Program-made: the position numbers and the translations under genes
Notes under the pieces: model-generated
What the model saw: the letters and a program-made list of their open reading frames with translations, nothing else
Database searches by the model: none
What the model was told of the DNA's origin: nothing
NCBI GenBank assembly: GCA_036555035.1
Contig: DATBMB010000056.1
Coordinates: 1 to 64,000 of the forward strand
Length of the DNA stretch: 64,000 nucleotides
Source of the DNA: SG8-41 sp036555035
GTDB lineage: Bacteria > Pseudomonadota > Gammaproteobacteria > Burkholderiales > SG8-41
Direction: 5' to 3'
Shown: in pieces, positions 57,265 through 64,000 of the stretch
Numbering within the stretch: position 1 is the stretch's first letter
Layout of the letters: each line of letters opens with the position of its first letter

Positions 57265-58083
57265 CTAGGTCGCGCCTTCCTCCGCCAGCGGCTGGCGCGC
57301 GAGGCGCGCCGCCGGGTCCTGGCGATAGAGCGCCGCGAGCTGGCGGTAGATCTCCCCGTACTCCTCGAGGACGGCGGCGGGCGTCTCGAAGAATGCCTCG
57401 CTCAGCACCGCGAAGAACTCGGATGGATGCTCGGCGGCATAGGGATCGATCGCGCTCGGCTCCCCGCGAGCGGTTCGCCGGCAGAAATCCTCGTAGGCCG
57501 CGCCGAACGCGCGGGTCCACGCCGCCCGGTCCATGTCGCGGTGCAACGGCGGAAAGCCGTTGGCCTCCCCGTTCAGCATGTCGATCTTGTGCGCGAACTC
57601 GTGGATCACCACGTTGTAGCCGGGGTCCCCGCCGCGCAGCTGCGCGTCGGCCCAGGACAGGATCACCGGCCCCTCGAGCCAGGACTCGCCGGTCATCGGC
57701 GCCCGGACATGGTGCGCAACCCCGTCCTCGTCCACGTAGTCGTACTCGGCGACGAACTCGTCCGGATACACAATGACCTCGATCCAGCCGCGGTAGTAGC
57801 CGAGATCGAGATTCATAACGAGCATACATGCCTGCGCCGCGATCGACACGCGCATTTCGTCACGCAGCGCGAGGCCGCCCGCGCCGACGATTGATTTCTC
57901 GTGCAGAAACAGCACCACGAGCTCGCGCAGCCGCGCGCGCTCCTCGCGGTCGAGCGCGCGCGTGAAGGGATAGCGCTCGAGCGCCGCCCGCCACGCGCCC
58001 TCGTCGAGCGTGGAGCGCCGGAGGATCCTTCCGCGGCGCCAGTTCCGGAACGCTTGGAGCATCTCGGGCGGGACCGCCGTCAC
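57265..58083 (-). CDS. mtfA: MtfA-family zinc peptidase
   Basis: A 272-residue protein with the zinc motif HEFAHKIDMLNGEANGFP and the later PSEFFAVLSEAFFE block holding the third ligand, as in MtfA (YeeI). E. coli MtfA is an aminopeptidase that binds the glucose repressor Mlc and thereby derepresses ptsG, a suggestive partner for the nearby glucokinase gene. The GTG start at 58083 overlaps the rmuC stop (GTGA). Confidence 0.92.
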   Translation of the reverse strand: MTAVPPEMLQAFRNWRRGRILRRSTLDEGAWRAALERYPFTRALDREERARLRELVVLFLHEKSIVGAGGLALRDEMRVSIAAQACMLVMNLDLGYYRGWIEVIVYPDEFVAEYDYVDEDGVAHHVRAPMTGESWLEGPVILSWADAQLRGGDPGYNVVIHEFAHKIDMLNGEANGFPPLHRDMDRAAWTRAFGAAYEDFCRRTARGEPSAIDPYAAEHPSEFFAVLSEAFFETPAAVLEEYGEIYRQLAALYRQDPAARLARQPLAEEGAT

Positions 58084-59249
58084 TTGGCCTTGCCGTCGTC
58101 GCGCAGCTCGACGACCTTCAGCGAGGCGGCCTCGGGGGGCTCCAGGTCGGCGGTCTCGATGCGCTGGAACTGCTGCGCGATCTTGCGGCTCGAGGTCTGC
58201 ACGTCCTCGGCGTCCTGGTGCGCGAGGCGGATGTGATCGGCGAGCTTCTTCATCCGCTCCTCGAAGCGCCGGAAGTCCTGCCCGAGGCGCGACAGGGCAT
58301 CGCGGATGACGTGGATCTGCTTGCGGGTCTCCACGTCCTTCAGCACGGCGCGGGCGGTATTGAGGACGGCCATCAGCGTCGTGGGCGAGACGATCCACAC
58401 GCGCCGGGACATGGCGTAATCGACCACCTCGCCGTGGTGCGCGTGGATCTCGGCGAACACCGCCTCCGCCGGCACGAACATCACGGCGCCGTCGGAAGTC
58501 ACGTCGGGCAGGATGTATTTCCGCGAGATGTCGTCGACATGCTTCCTCACGTCGGCGCGGAACTGGCGGCCGCCCAGGGCGCGCTCCACGTCGTTGGCGC
58601 CGGGCGCGAGCATCCGGTGATAGTTCTCGAGCGGGAACTTGGAGTCGATGCACACGAGTCCCGTGGGCTCCGGAAGCCTCAGCACGCAGTCTACGCGGGA
58701 CCCGTTGGGGAGCGTGTACTGCATTTCGAACGCCGCCGGGGGCAGCACGTTGCGCACCAGCGCCTCGAGCTGGACCTCGCCGAAGGCGCCGCGGGACTGC
58801 TTGTTGCCGAGGAGCTCCTGCAGGCTCACCACGCTGCCGGTGAGGGTGTCGATCTTCTTCTGCGCCTCGTCGATGGTGGCGAGGCGCTGCATCACGCTGA
58901 CGAAGGTCTCGTTGGTCTTCTTGAAGCCCTCGTCCAGCCGCTCGTTCACCTTGCCGGCGATCTGCTCGAGCCGCTGGTCGATCCGCGCGCCAAGCGCAAG
59001 CTCGAGCCGGTGCAGCGTCTCGCGGGTCTGGTTGAGCTCCTCGGAGAGGCGGGAGTTGAGGCGGTCCGACTGCTGGGCGAGCCCGCCGTGAAGGTCGGTC
59101 AGCATCGCCCGGTGCCGCTCTTCCAGCACGCGGGCGAGATCTTCGGGCAGCTTGCGAATCGCGGTGCCCTGGGCCGCCAGCCTCGCGATCAGCACGATGA
59201 GAACGGCGAGGACAGCGAGTGCCAGAATCGCCAGCAGGAAGTCGGGCAT
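58080..59249 (-). CDS. rmuC: DNA recombination protein RmuC
   Basis: A 389-residue protein: an N-terminal hydrophobic helix (about 4-24), a long coiled coil (about 30-150), then the conserved C-terminal nuclease-like domain with NKQSRGAFGEVQLEALVRNV, LPEPTGLVCIDSKFPLENYH and VMFVPAEAVFAEIHAHH. RmuC limits DNA inversion events; the domain is PD-(D/E)XK-like. It starts the rmuC-mtfA-GGDEF/EAL-glk operon. The ybbP stop lies 15 bases before it on the same strand. Confidence 0.95.
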   Translation of the reverse strand: MPDFLLAILALAVLAVLIVLIARLAAQGTAIRKLPEDLARVLEERHRAMLTDLHGGLAQQSDRLNSRLSEELNQTRETLHRLELALGARIDQRLEQIAGKVNERLDEGFKKTNETFVSVMQRLATIDEAQKKIDTLTGSVVSLQELLGNKQSRGAFGEVQLEALVRNVLPPAAFEMQYTLPNGSRVDCVLRLPEPTGLVCIDSKFPLENYHRMLAPGANDVERALGGRQFRADVRKHVDDISRKYILPDVTSDGAVMFVPAEAVFAEIHAHHGEVVDYAMSRRVWIVSPTTLMAVLNTARAVLKDVETRKQIHVIRDALSRLGQDFRRFEERMKKLADHIRLAHQDAEDVQTSSRKIAQQFQRIETADLEPPEAASLKVVELRDDGKAK

Positions 59250-59264
59250 CGCCTGCGAATTATA

Positions 59265-61763
59265 TCAGCCGAGCGCGCGCAGAACCTTGAGTGGCGCAAC
59301 CTCCAGCACCCGCCGCGTGCCGAGGTATCCGGCCGCCGTCACGCCGAGCGCCCCGCCGGCGACCCCGATCAGCCATACCGCCGGATCCGGCGTGTAGGTG
59401 AGGTGCAGGAAGCGGTGCGCGATGAAGTAGGCGAGCCCGCTCGCACCCGCCGCCGCGACGAAGCCCGCCGCCGCGCCTGTCAGCCCGAACTCGGCAAGGT
59501 GCGCGCGGCGGATCTGCGGCCGGCTCGCGCCCAGCGTGCGCAGGATGGTCGCCTGGTAGAGCCGCTCGTCCTGGGTGCTGGCAACGGCCGCGTACAGCAC
59601 CACCAGCCCGGCGGCGAGCGTGAACAGGAACACGAACTGCACCGCGCGCGCGGCCTGATCCATCATCCGCTGCACGTGGGAGAGCACCTGCGCGACGTCG
59701 ATGAGGACGATGTTGGGGAAGGCCTTGACCAGCGCGTTCAGGACCTCGACCCGTCCCCCGGCCAGGTGAAAGCTCGTCACATACTGCGCGGGATAGACCT
59801 CCAGCAGCCCGGGCGGGGCGAGGACGAAGAAGTTCACGTTGAAGCTGTCCCAGTCCACGGTGCGCAGGCTCGTCACCGTGGCGGTGACCGGCGTTCCCGC
59901 GATGTCGAACGTCAGCGCGTCCCCCAGGCTGATGCCGAGCGCTTCGGCGAGGCCGCGCTCCACCGAGAACTGGTCGGCGCCCCCGGCTGCGTCGTCCCAC
60001 CAGCGGCCGGCGACGACGCGGTTGTCCGCCTGCGGGCGCGCCGCCCACGACAGGTTGAACTCGCGCGTGACGAGGCGCCGCGCCCGCTCCTCCGCATAGT
60101 CGTCAGCCGCGACCGGGCGCTCCCCGATTCGCACGAGCCGCCCGCGCACCATCGGAAAGAGCCCGGGGGGCGCCATGCCGCGCTCCGCGAAAAAGCGCCC
60201 GATCGCCGTGACCTGGTCCGGCTGGATGTTGATGATGAAGCGGTTGGGAGCGTCCCGCGGCAGGCTCTCGTGCCACGTGCGCAGCAGGTCCGCGCGCACC
60301 AGGGTGAGCGTGAGCAGCGCCATGATGCCGAGCGCGAGCGCCACCACCTGGAGGATCGTGCCCAGCGCCCGGCGGCGCAGGTTCGCCACGCCGAAGCGCC
60401 ACGAAACCCCGCGCGACTTCAGCGTCCCCACCGCGCGCAGCAGCGCCCAGGTGAGCGCGCACGCGCCCACCATGGCTGCGACGAACCAGCCGAGCACGGT
60501 GAGACCAAGCCGCAGCTCCTGCGCCCGCCACAGGATGAGTGCCGCGATGACCACGGCGCCGAGCCCGTACGCGATGATCGCGTCTCCCTGGGGCGCGCCC
60601 AGCTCGCGTCTCAGCACCCGCAGCGTCGGCACGCGCGCGAGGCTCACGAGCGGGGGCAGCGCGAAGCCCAGCAGCAGCAGCCACCCGACCGCTGCGCCAT
60701 GGACCGCGGGCAGCACGCTTGCCGCGGGCAGCGTCACCGCGACCACCCGTCCGAGCCACGCCACCAGCACGGCCTGGGTGAGTGCCCCGATCGCGATCCC
60801 GGCCGACGCGGCGGCGGCGCCGAGCAGCGTGAAATGCGCAACATGCAGCCGCACGATCAGGGCCTGGCTCGCGCCCAGGCAGCGCATCAGGGCGCAGCCG
60901 TCGAGGTGGCGCTGCAGGTAGCGCCGCGCCGAGAGCGCGATCGCGACCGCAGCGAGGAAAACGCTCGAGAGCGCCGCCAGGTTGAGATACTTTTCGGCGC
61001 GCTCGAGCGCCGAGCGCACCTCGGGCCGGGCATCGCGCACGCCCTCGATGCGCGTTCCCGGCGCAAGCCGCTCGCGTGCCCAGGCCCGGTATGCATCCAC
61101 GCTTGCGCTCTCTCCCGCAAGGAGCAAACGGTAACGGACGCGGCTGCCCGGTTGCACCAGGCGGGTCGCGGCGAGATCCTCGGCATTCAAAATGACGCGC
61201 GGGGCGCCGCTCAGGAATCCCAGCTCCACGCCCGGCTCGTGGGTGATCACGGCCCCGACCGCAAGGCGGCTCGCGCCCACCCCGATGCGGTCCTCCGCGG
61301 CGAGATCAAGCGAGGTGTGCAGCCGCTCGTCCACCCAGACCGTCCCGGGCTTCGGAATCGCCTCGGCGAGGCGATCGGGAGCAAACAGCCGGTCCGCGAT
61401 GCGCAATTCCCCGCGCAACGGATAACCCGGAGACACCACCCTCACGTCGGCCAGGACGGTGCGCTCTCGCAGCACCACCATGCTGGGAAAGCGGATGACC
61501 TCGGCCGCGGCGAGCCCGCGGCGCGCCGCTTCCCGCTTGAGCTCCGGGTCGATCGCGCGGGAGTCGCTGATCACGAGGTCGGCGCCCAGCAGGCGGTTTG
61601 CTTCCAGCTCGAGCACCCGCTGCACGCGGTCGGTGAAGAAGCCGACCGTGGTGACGGCGGCGACCGCCACGACGATTGCGGTCGCGATCAGCGTGATCTC
61701 TCCCGCTCGAGCATCGCGCGCGAGCAGCCGCCACGCCAGCCGGATCTCGCGCAGGAGGCTCAT
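59265..61763 (-). CDS. YbbP-type FtsX-family ABC permease
   Basis: An 832-residue membrane protein with FtsX-like permease domains: MSLLREIRLAWRLLARDARAGE at the start, a helix bundle around residue 270-450, a large periplasmic region, and a final FtsX domain with AAVASTQDERLYQATILRTLGAS. It is the permease for YbbA. E. coli YbbAP with TesA is linked to lipid or envelope handling; the substrate is not established. ATGA overlap with ybbA shows co-translation. Confidence 0.93.
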   Translation of the reverse strand: MSLLREIRLAWRLLARDARAGEITLIATAIVVAVAAVTTVGFFTDRVQRVLELEANRLLGADLVISDSRAIDPELKREAARRGLAAAEVIRFPSMVVLRERTVLADVRVVSPGYPLRGELRIADRLFAPDRLAEAIPKPGTVWVDERLHTSLDLAAEDRIGVGASRLAVGAVITHEPGVELGFLSGAPRVILNAEDLAATRLVQPGSRVRYRLLLAGESASVDAYRAWARERLAPGTRIEGVRDARPEVRSALERAEKYLNLAALSSVFLAAVAIALSARRYLQRHLDGCALMRCLGASQALIVRLHVAHFTLLGAAAASAGIAIGALTQAVLVAWLGRVVAVTLPAASVLPAVHGAAVGWLLLLGFALPPLVSLARVPTLRVLRRELGAPQGDAIIAYGLGAVVIAALILWRAQELRLGLTVLGWFVAAMVGACALTWALLRAVGTLKSRGVSWRFGVANLRRRALGTILQVVALALGIMALLTLTLVRADLLRTWHESLPRDAPNRFIINIQPDQVTAIGRFFAERGMAPPGLFPMVRGRLVRIGERPVAADDYAEERARRLVTREFNLSWAARPQADNRVVAGRWWDDAAGGADQFSVERGLAEALGISLGDALTFDIAGTPVTATVTSLRTVDWDSFNVNFFVLAPPGLLEVYPAQYVTSFHLAGGRVEVLNALVKAFPNIVLIDVAQVLSHVQRMMDQAARAVQFVFLFTLAAGLVVLYAAVASTQDERLYQATILRTLGASRPQIRRAHLAEFGLTGAAAGFVAAAGASGLAYFIAHRFLHLTYTPDPAVWLIGVAGGALGVTAAGYLGTRRVLEVAPLKVLRALG

Positions 61764-62446
61764 GACGCCGCGCCCTCCAGGCGGCCGGCGGCGAGGCGCA
61801 GCACGCGGTCGCAGCGCGCCGTGATCGCCTCGTCGTGCGTCACCAGCAGCAGCGTCGTGCCGCTCTCGCGATTCAACTCGAACAGGAGCTCGATCACCTG
61901 CAGTCCCGTCGCCGCGTCCAGGTTGCCGGTCGGCTCGTCGGCCAGCAGCAGCTTGGGGCGGGTCACGAAGGCGCGCGCGATCGCGACGCGCTGCTGCTCG
62001 CCGCCGGAGAGCTGCTTCGGGTAGTGGTGCAGGCGGTCGGCGAGGCCCACCCGCCCGAGCATGGCCCGCGCCGGGGCGGATGCCTCGGGCGCGCCGGCGA
62101 GCTCGAGCGGCAGCATCACGTTCTCGAGCGCGGTCATCGCCGGCAGCAGCTGGAAGGACTGGAACACGAACCCGACCATCCGGCCGCGCAGCGCGGCGCG
62201 CCCGTCCTCATCGAGCGTGGTGAGATCGTGGCCGTCGATCCGCACCGAGCCCGCGCTCGGCGTATCGAGCCCCGCGAGGAGTCCCAGCAGGGTGGACTTT
62301 CCGGATCCGGACACCCCGACGATGGCGACCGACTCTCCTGCGCCGACCTCGAAACTCACGCCGCTCAAAATGGTCAGTTCGGTTGTGCCGGTGGTAACCT
62401 GCTTGCCGACTCCCGAGGCCTTGAGAATGATCTGCGCGCGGCTCAT
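61760..62446 (-). CDS. YbbA-type ABC transporter ATPase
   Basis: A 228-residue ATPase of the LolD/MacB/YbbA class: Walker A GVSGSGKSTLLGLLAGLD, signature QLSGGEQQRVAIARAF, Walker B LLLADEPTGNLD. AGGA lies eight bases before the ATG at 62446, which decides the start against 62455. It is divergent from tesA, with the two starts nearly touching; the ybbA-tesA pairing is conserved. Confidence 0.93.
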   Translation of the reverse strand: MSRAQIILKASGVGKQVTTGTTELTILSGVSFEVGAGESVAIVGVSGSGKSTLLGLLAGLDTPSAGSVRIDGHDLTTLDEDGRAALRGRMVGFVFQSFQLLPAMTALENVMLPLELAGAPEASAPARAMLGRVGLADRLHHYPKQLSGGEQQRVAIARAFVTRPKLLLADEPTGNLDAATGLQVIELLFELNRESGTTLLLVTHDEAITARCDRVLRLAAGRLEGAAS

Positions 62447-63056
62447 CGACTTCATCCTGCGTTCAATAATGGTGTGTGCGCTGGCCGCCCCGGCCGCAGC
62501 CAACGGCGCCGCGACAATCCTCGTCTTCGGCGACAGTCTCGCGACGGGATACGGTTTGCCCCGGGAAAGGAGCTGGGTCTACCTGCTCGAGCAACGCCTG
62601 CGTACGGAAAAGCTCGATTATAAAGTAGTCAACGCGAGCATCAGCGGTGAGACGACGCTCGGCGGCGTGAATCGCATCGCCGCCGCGCTCAAGGCACATC
62701 GCCCCGAGCTCGTGATTCTCGAGCTGGGCGGAAACGACGGGCTGCGCGGCGCGGCCCCCGAGTCGATCCGCCGCAACCTCGAGGCGATCACCGATGCGAG
62801 CCAGCGCGCCCGGGCCCGCGTGCTGCTGGTGGGCGTGCGCATGCCCCCGAACTATGGCATGGCCTACACCGAGAAGTTCCAGGAAGTCTTCAGCGCCGTG
62901 GCGCGCAGCCGCAAGCTGCCGCTCGTGCCCTTTCTGCTGGACGGCTTTGCCGAGGACCGCGGGCTCTTTCTGGACGACGGCATCCACCCCAACGCCGCGG
63001 CGCAGCCGCTGATCCTCGAAACCGTGTGGAAGGGACTGCGGCCGCTGCTCAGGTAA
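62427..63056 (+). CDS. tesA: SGNH arylesterase / thioesterase I TesA
   Basis: A 209-residue exported hydrolase. The signal peptide begins MICARLIDFILRSIMVCALA (start at 62427; a second ATG at 62469 is possible). SGNH blocks: FGDSLATGYGL (nucleophile Ser), LELGGNDGLRG and DGIHPNAAAQ (Asp-His pair). TesA hydrolyses thioesters, aryl esters and lysophospholipids in the periplasm. With the first start the gene overlaps the divergent ybbA start by 20 bases. The stop overlaps the convergent selD end by 8 bases. Confidence 0.92.
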   Translation: MICARLIDFILRSIMVCALAAPAAANGAATILVFGDSLATGYGLPRERSWVYLLEQRLRTEKLDYKVVNASISGETTLGGVNRIAAALKAHRPELVILELGGNDGLRGAAPESIRRNLEAITDASQRARARVLLVGVRMPPNYGMAYTEKFQEVFSAVARSRKLPLVPFLLDGFAEDRGLFLDDGIHPNAAAQPLILETVWKGLRPLLR

Positions 63057-64000
63057 CGACGACACGCGCGGCGCCGGTGCTGAGCGCGCCGATTTGCGCC
63101 GCGTGGTTGAACCCTTCGCGCTTGAAGACCTCCAGCACCGCGGGCGCCGTCGCGGCATCGCACGCGACGAGCAGCCCCCCGCTCGTCTGCGGATCGGTGA
63201 GAATCCTGCGGCGCCATTGCGGCCAGCTCCCCGGCAGCTCCACCGCATCCTGGCAGCTTGCCCAGTTGCGGTCCGAGGCGCCGGTCGCGTAGCCGGCCTC
63301 CACCAGCTGACGCGCGGCCGACAGGATCGGCACCCGGTCGAATTCGAGCTGCGCCTGAAGCTTCGAACCGCGGCAAATCTCGAGCAAATGCCCGAGCAGG
63401 CCGTAGCCGGTGACATCGGTCAGCGCGTGCACGCCCTCCATCTCGGCGAGCTTCAACCCCGGCGTGTTGAGCTGGGTCGCGGTCTCCAGCATCTGGCGGT
63501 ACGACTTGTCCTTGAGCTCCCCCTTCTTGAGCGCGGCGCCCATCACGCCGATGCCGAGCCCCTTGCCCAGAATCAGGACATCACCCGCCCGGGCGCGGTC
63601 ATTGCGCTTGACCTTGGCGGGATCGATCAGGCCGAGCGCGACCAGCCCGTAGAGCGGCTCGGGGGAGTCGATCGAATGGCCGCCGGCAATCGGCACGCCC
63701 ACCCGCTCGCACACGTCGTGGCCGCCGGCGACGATGCGCTGCACGGCCCAGGTCGGAAGCTTTCCGAGGGGCACACCCAGCAGCGCGAGCGCGAGGATCG
63801 GGCGCGCGCCCATCGCGTAGACATCCGAGATCGCGTTGGTCGCGGCGATGCGCCCGAAGTCGTAGGGGTCGTCCACGATCGGCGTGAAGAAATCCGTGGT
63901 CGCGACGAGCGCCTGGGTATCGTTCAGACGGTACACCGCGGCATCGTCGCTCGTCTCGTTGCCCACGAGCAGGTTCGGCCACGCCTTCCCCAGCGGCGTT
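63049..64000 (-). CDS. selD: Selenide, water dikinase SelD (partial, N-terminus outside window)
   Basis: About 317 C-terminal residues of SelD. The reading frame remains open to the window edge, and the upstream part translates as TPLGKAWPNLLVGNETSDDA, continuous with the family. Visible blocks are ALVATTDFFTPIVDDPYDFG, IAGGHSIDSPEPLYGL, DVTGYGLLGHLLEI and LTDPQTSGGLLVACD. It makes selenophosphate for selenocysteine or 2-selenouridine. The active-site Cys/Sec and Lys lie beyond base 64000. The formate dehydrogenase here uses Cys, so the selenium user is elsewhere. Confidence 0.95.
   Translation of the reverse strand, partial: TPLGKAWPNLLVGNETSDDAAVYRLNDTQALVATTDFFTPIVDDPYDFGRIAATNAISDVYAMGARPILALALLGVPLGKLPTWAVQRIVAGGHDVCERVGVPIAGGHSIDSPEPLYGLVALGLIDPAKVKRNDRARAGDVLILGKGLGIGVMGAALKKGELKDKSYRQMLETATQLNTPGLKLAEMEGVHALTDVTGYGLLGHLLEICRGSKLQAQLEFDRVPILSAARQLVEAGYATGASDRNWASCQDAVELPGSWPQWRRRILTDPQTSGGLLVACDAATAPAVLEVFKREGFNHAAQIGALSTGAARVVVT

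Noticed and set aside
58218..62024. A 1268-codon open frame on the plus strand
   Set aside because: It is antisense to rmuC, ybbP and ybbA, which have clear family motifs. The translation is Arg/His/Glu-rich and without domains, as expected for a shadow frame in GC-rich DNA.
1..64000. tRNA, rRNA, CRISPR arrays, integrases or insertion sequences
   Set aside because: None was recognised on either strand; the only repeats are the palindrome at 28841 and the short arrays at 3946.

Overview
This 64 kb window comes from a GC-rich Gram-negative chromosome. The gene complement (TctA/TctB permeases, YciB, BolA-like protein, one-chain PurL, FtsX-type ybbAP-tesA, glk, rmuC) and the protein sequences look betaproteobacterial, probably a facultative anaerobe. 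I see no tRNA, rRNA, CRISPR array, prophage or insertion sequence. No stretch longer than 300 bases lacks a gene.

Layout. (1) 1-9.5 kb: a truncated tricarboxylate permease pair, a D-2-hydroxyacid dehydrogenase-type flavoprotein, yciB, a bolA-type gene, a parvulin foldase, purL and nnr. (2) 9.5-24.3 kb, minus strand: eighteen co-directional genes. Read in the direction of transcription they are tungstate transporter tupBCA, a stand-alone molbindin, a MOT1-type permease, a FecBCD-like ABC system best explained as MolABC, a ModE-like HTH protein, modABC, mobB, moaD, moaE, a metallo-beta-lactamase-fold phosphodiesterase, and two c-di-GMP-type proteins with eroded catalytic motifs. A HTH/oxyanion-binding regulator diverges from tupB. 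(3) 25.5-28.8 kb: moeA followed directly by nrfHA (ammonia-forming nitrite reductase). (4) 28.8-33.8 kb, minus strand: an unusual cassette of a CNB-domain protein, a PqqD-like protein, three paralogous radical SAM enzymes, a UbiA-family prenyltransferase and a 52-residue peptide. This is the best candidate for an undescribed system. (5) 34-41.8 kb: fumarase, E. coli-type fumarate reductase frdABCD and two DASS dicarboxylate carriers. (6) 41.9-51.2 kb, minus strand: a periplasmic molybdenum/tungsten formate dehydrogenase with small accessory proteins, a TorD-type chaperone, a multi-cluster ferredoxin and DUF3305/DUF3306 proteins. (7) 51.4-53.8 kb: moaA-fdhD-mobA. (8) 53.8-64 kb: glk, a GGDEF/EAL protein, mtfA, rmuC, ybbPA, tesA and a truncated selD.

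How it fits together. The window reads as an anaerobic-respiration island. Oxyanion uptake (2) feeds molybdopterin synthesis (moaA, moaD, moaE, moeA, mobA, mobB), which supplies the formate dehydrogenase. Formate oxidation can reduce the quinone pool used by NrfHA (nitrite) and FrdABCD (fumarate). A perfect FNR/ANR-type palindrome lies between the radical SAM/peptide cassette and fum-frd and could switch both on without oxygen. NrfHA and FrdABCD usually work with low-potential quinols. A peptide/radical SAM/PqqD cassette that also carries a MenA-like prenyltransferase, placed between them, raises the speculative idea of a peptide-derived, prenylated redox cofactor.
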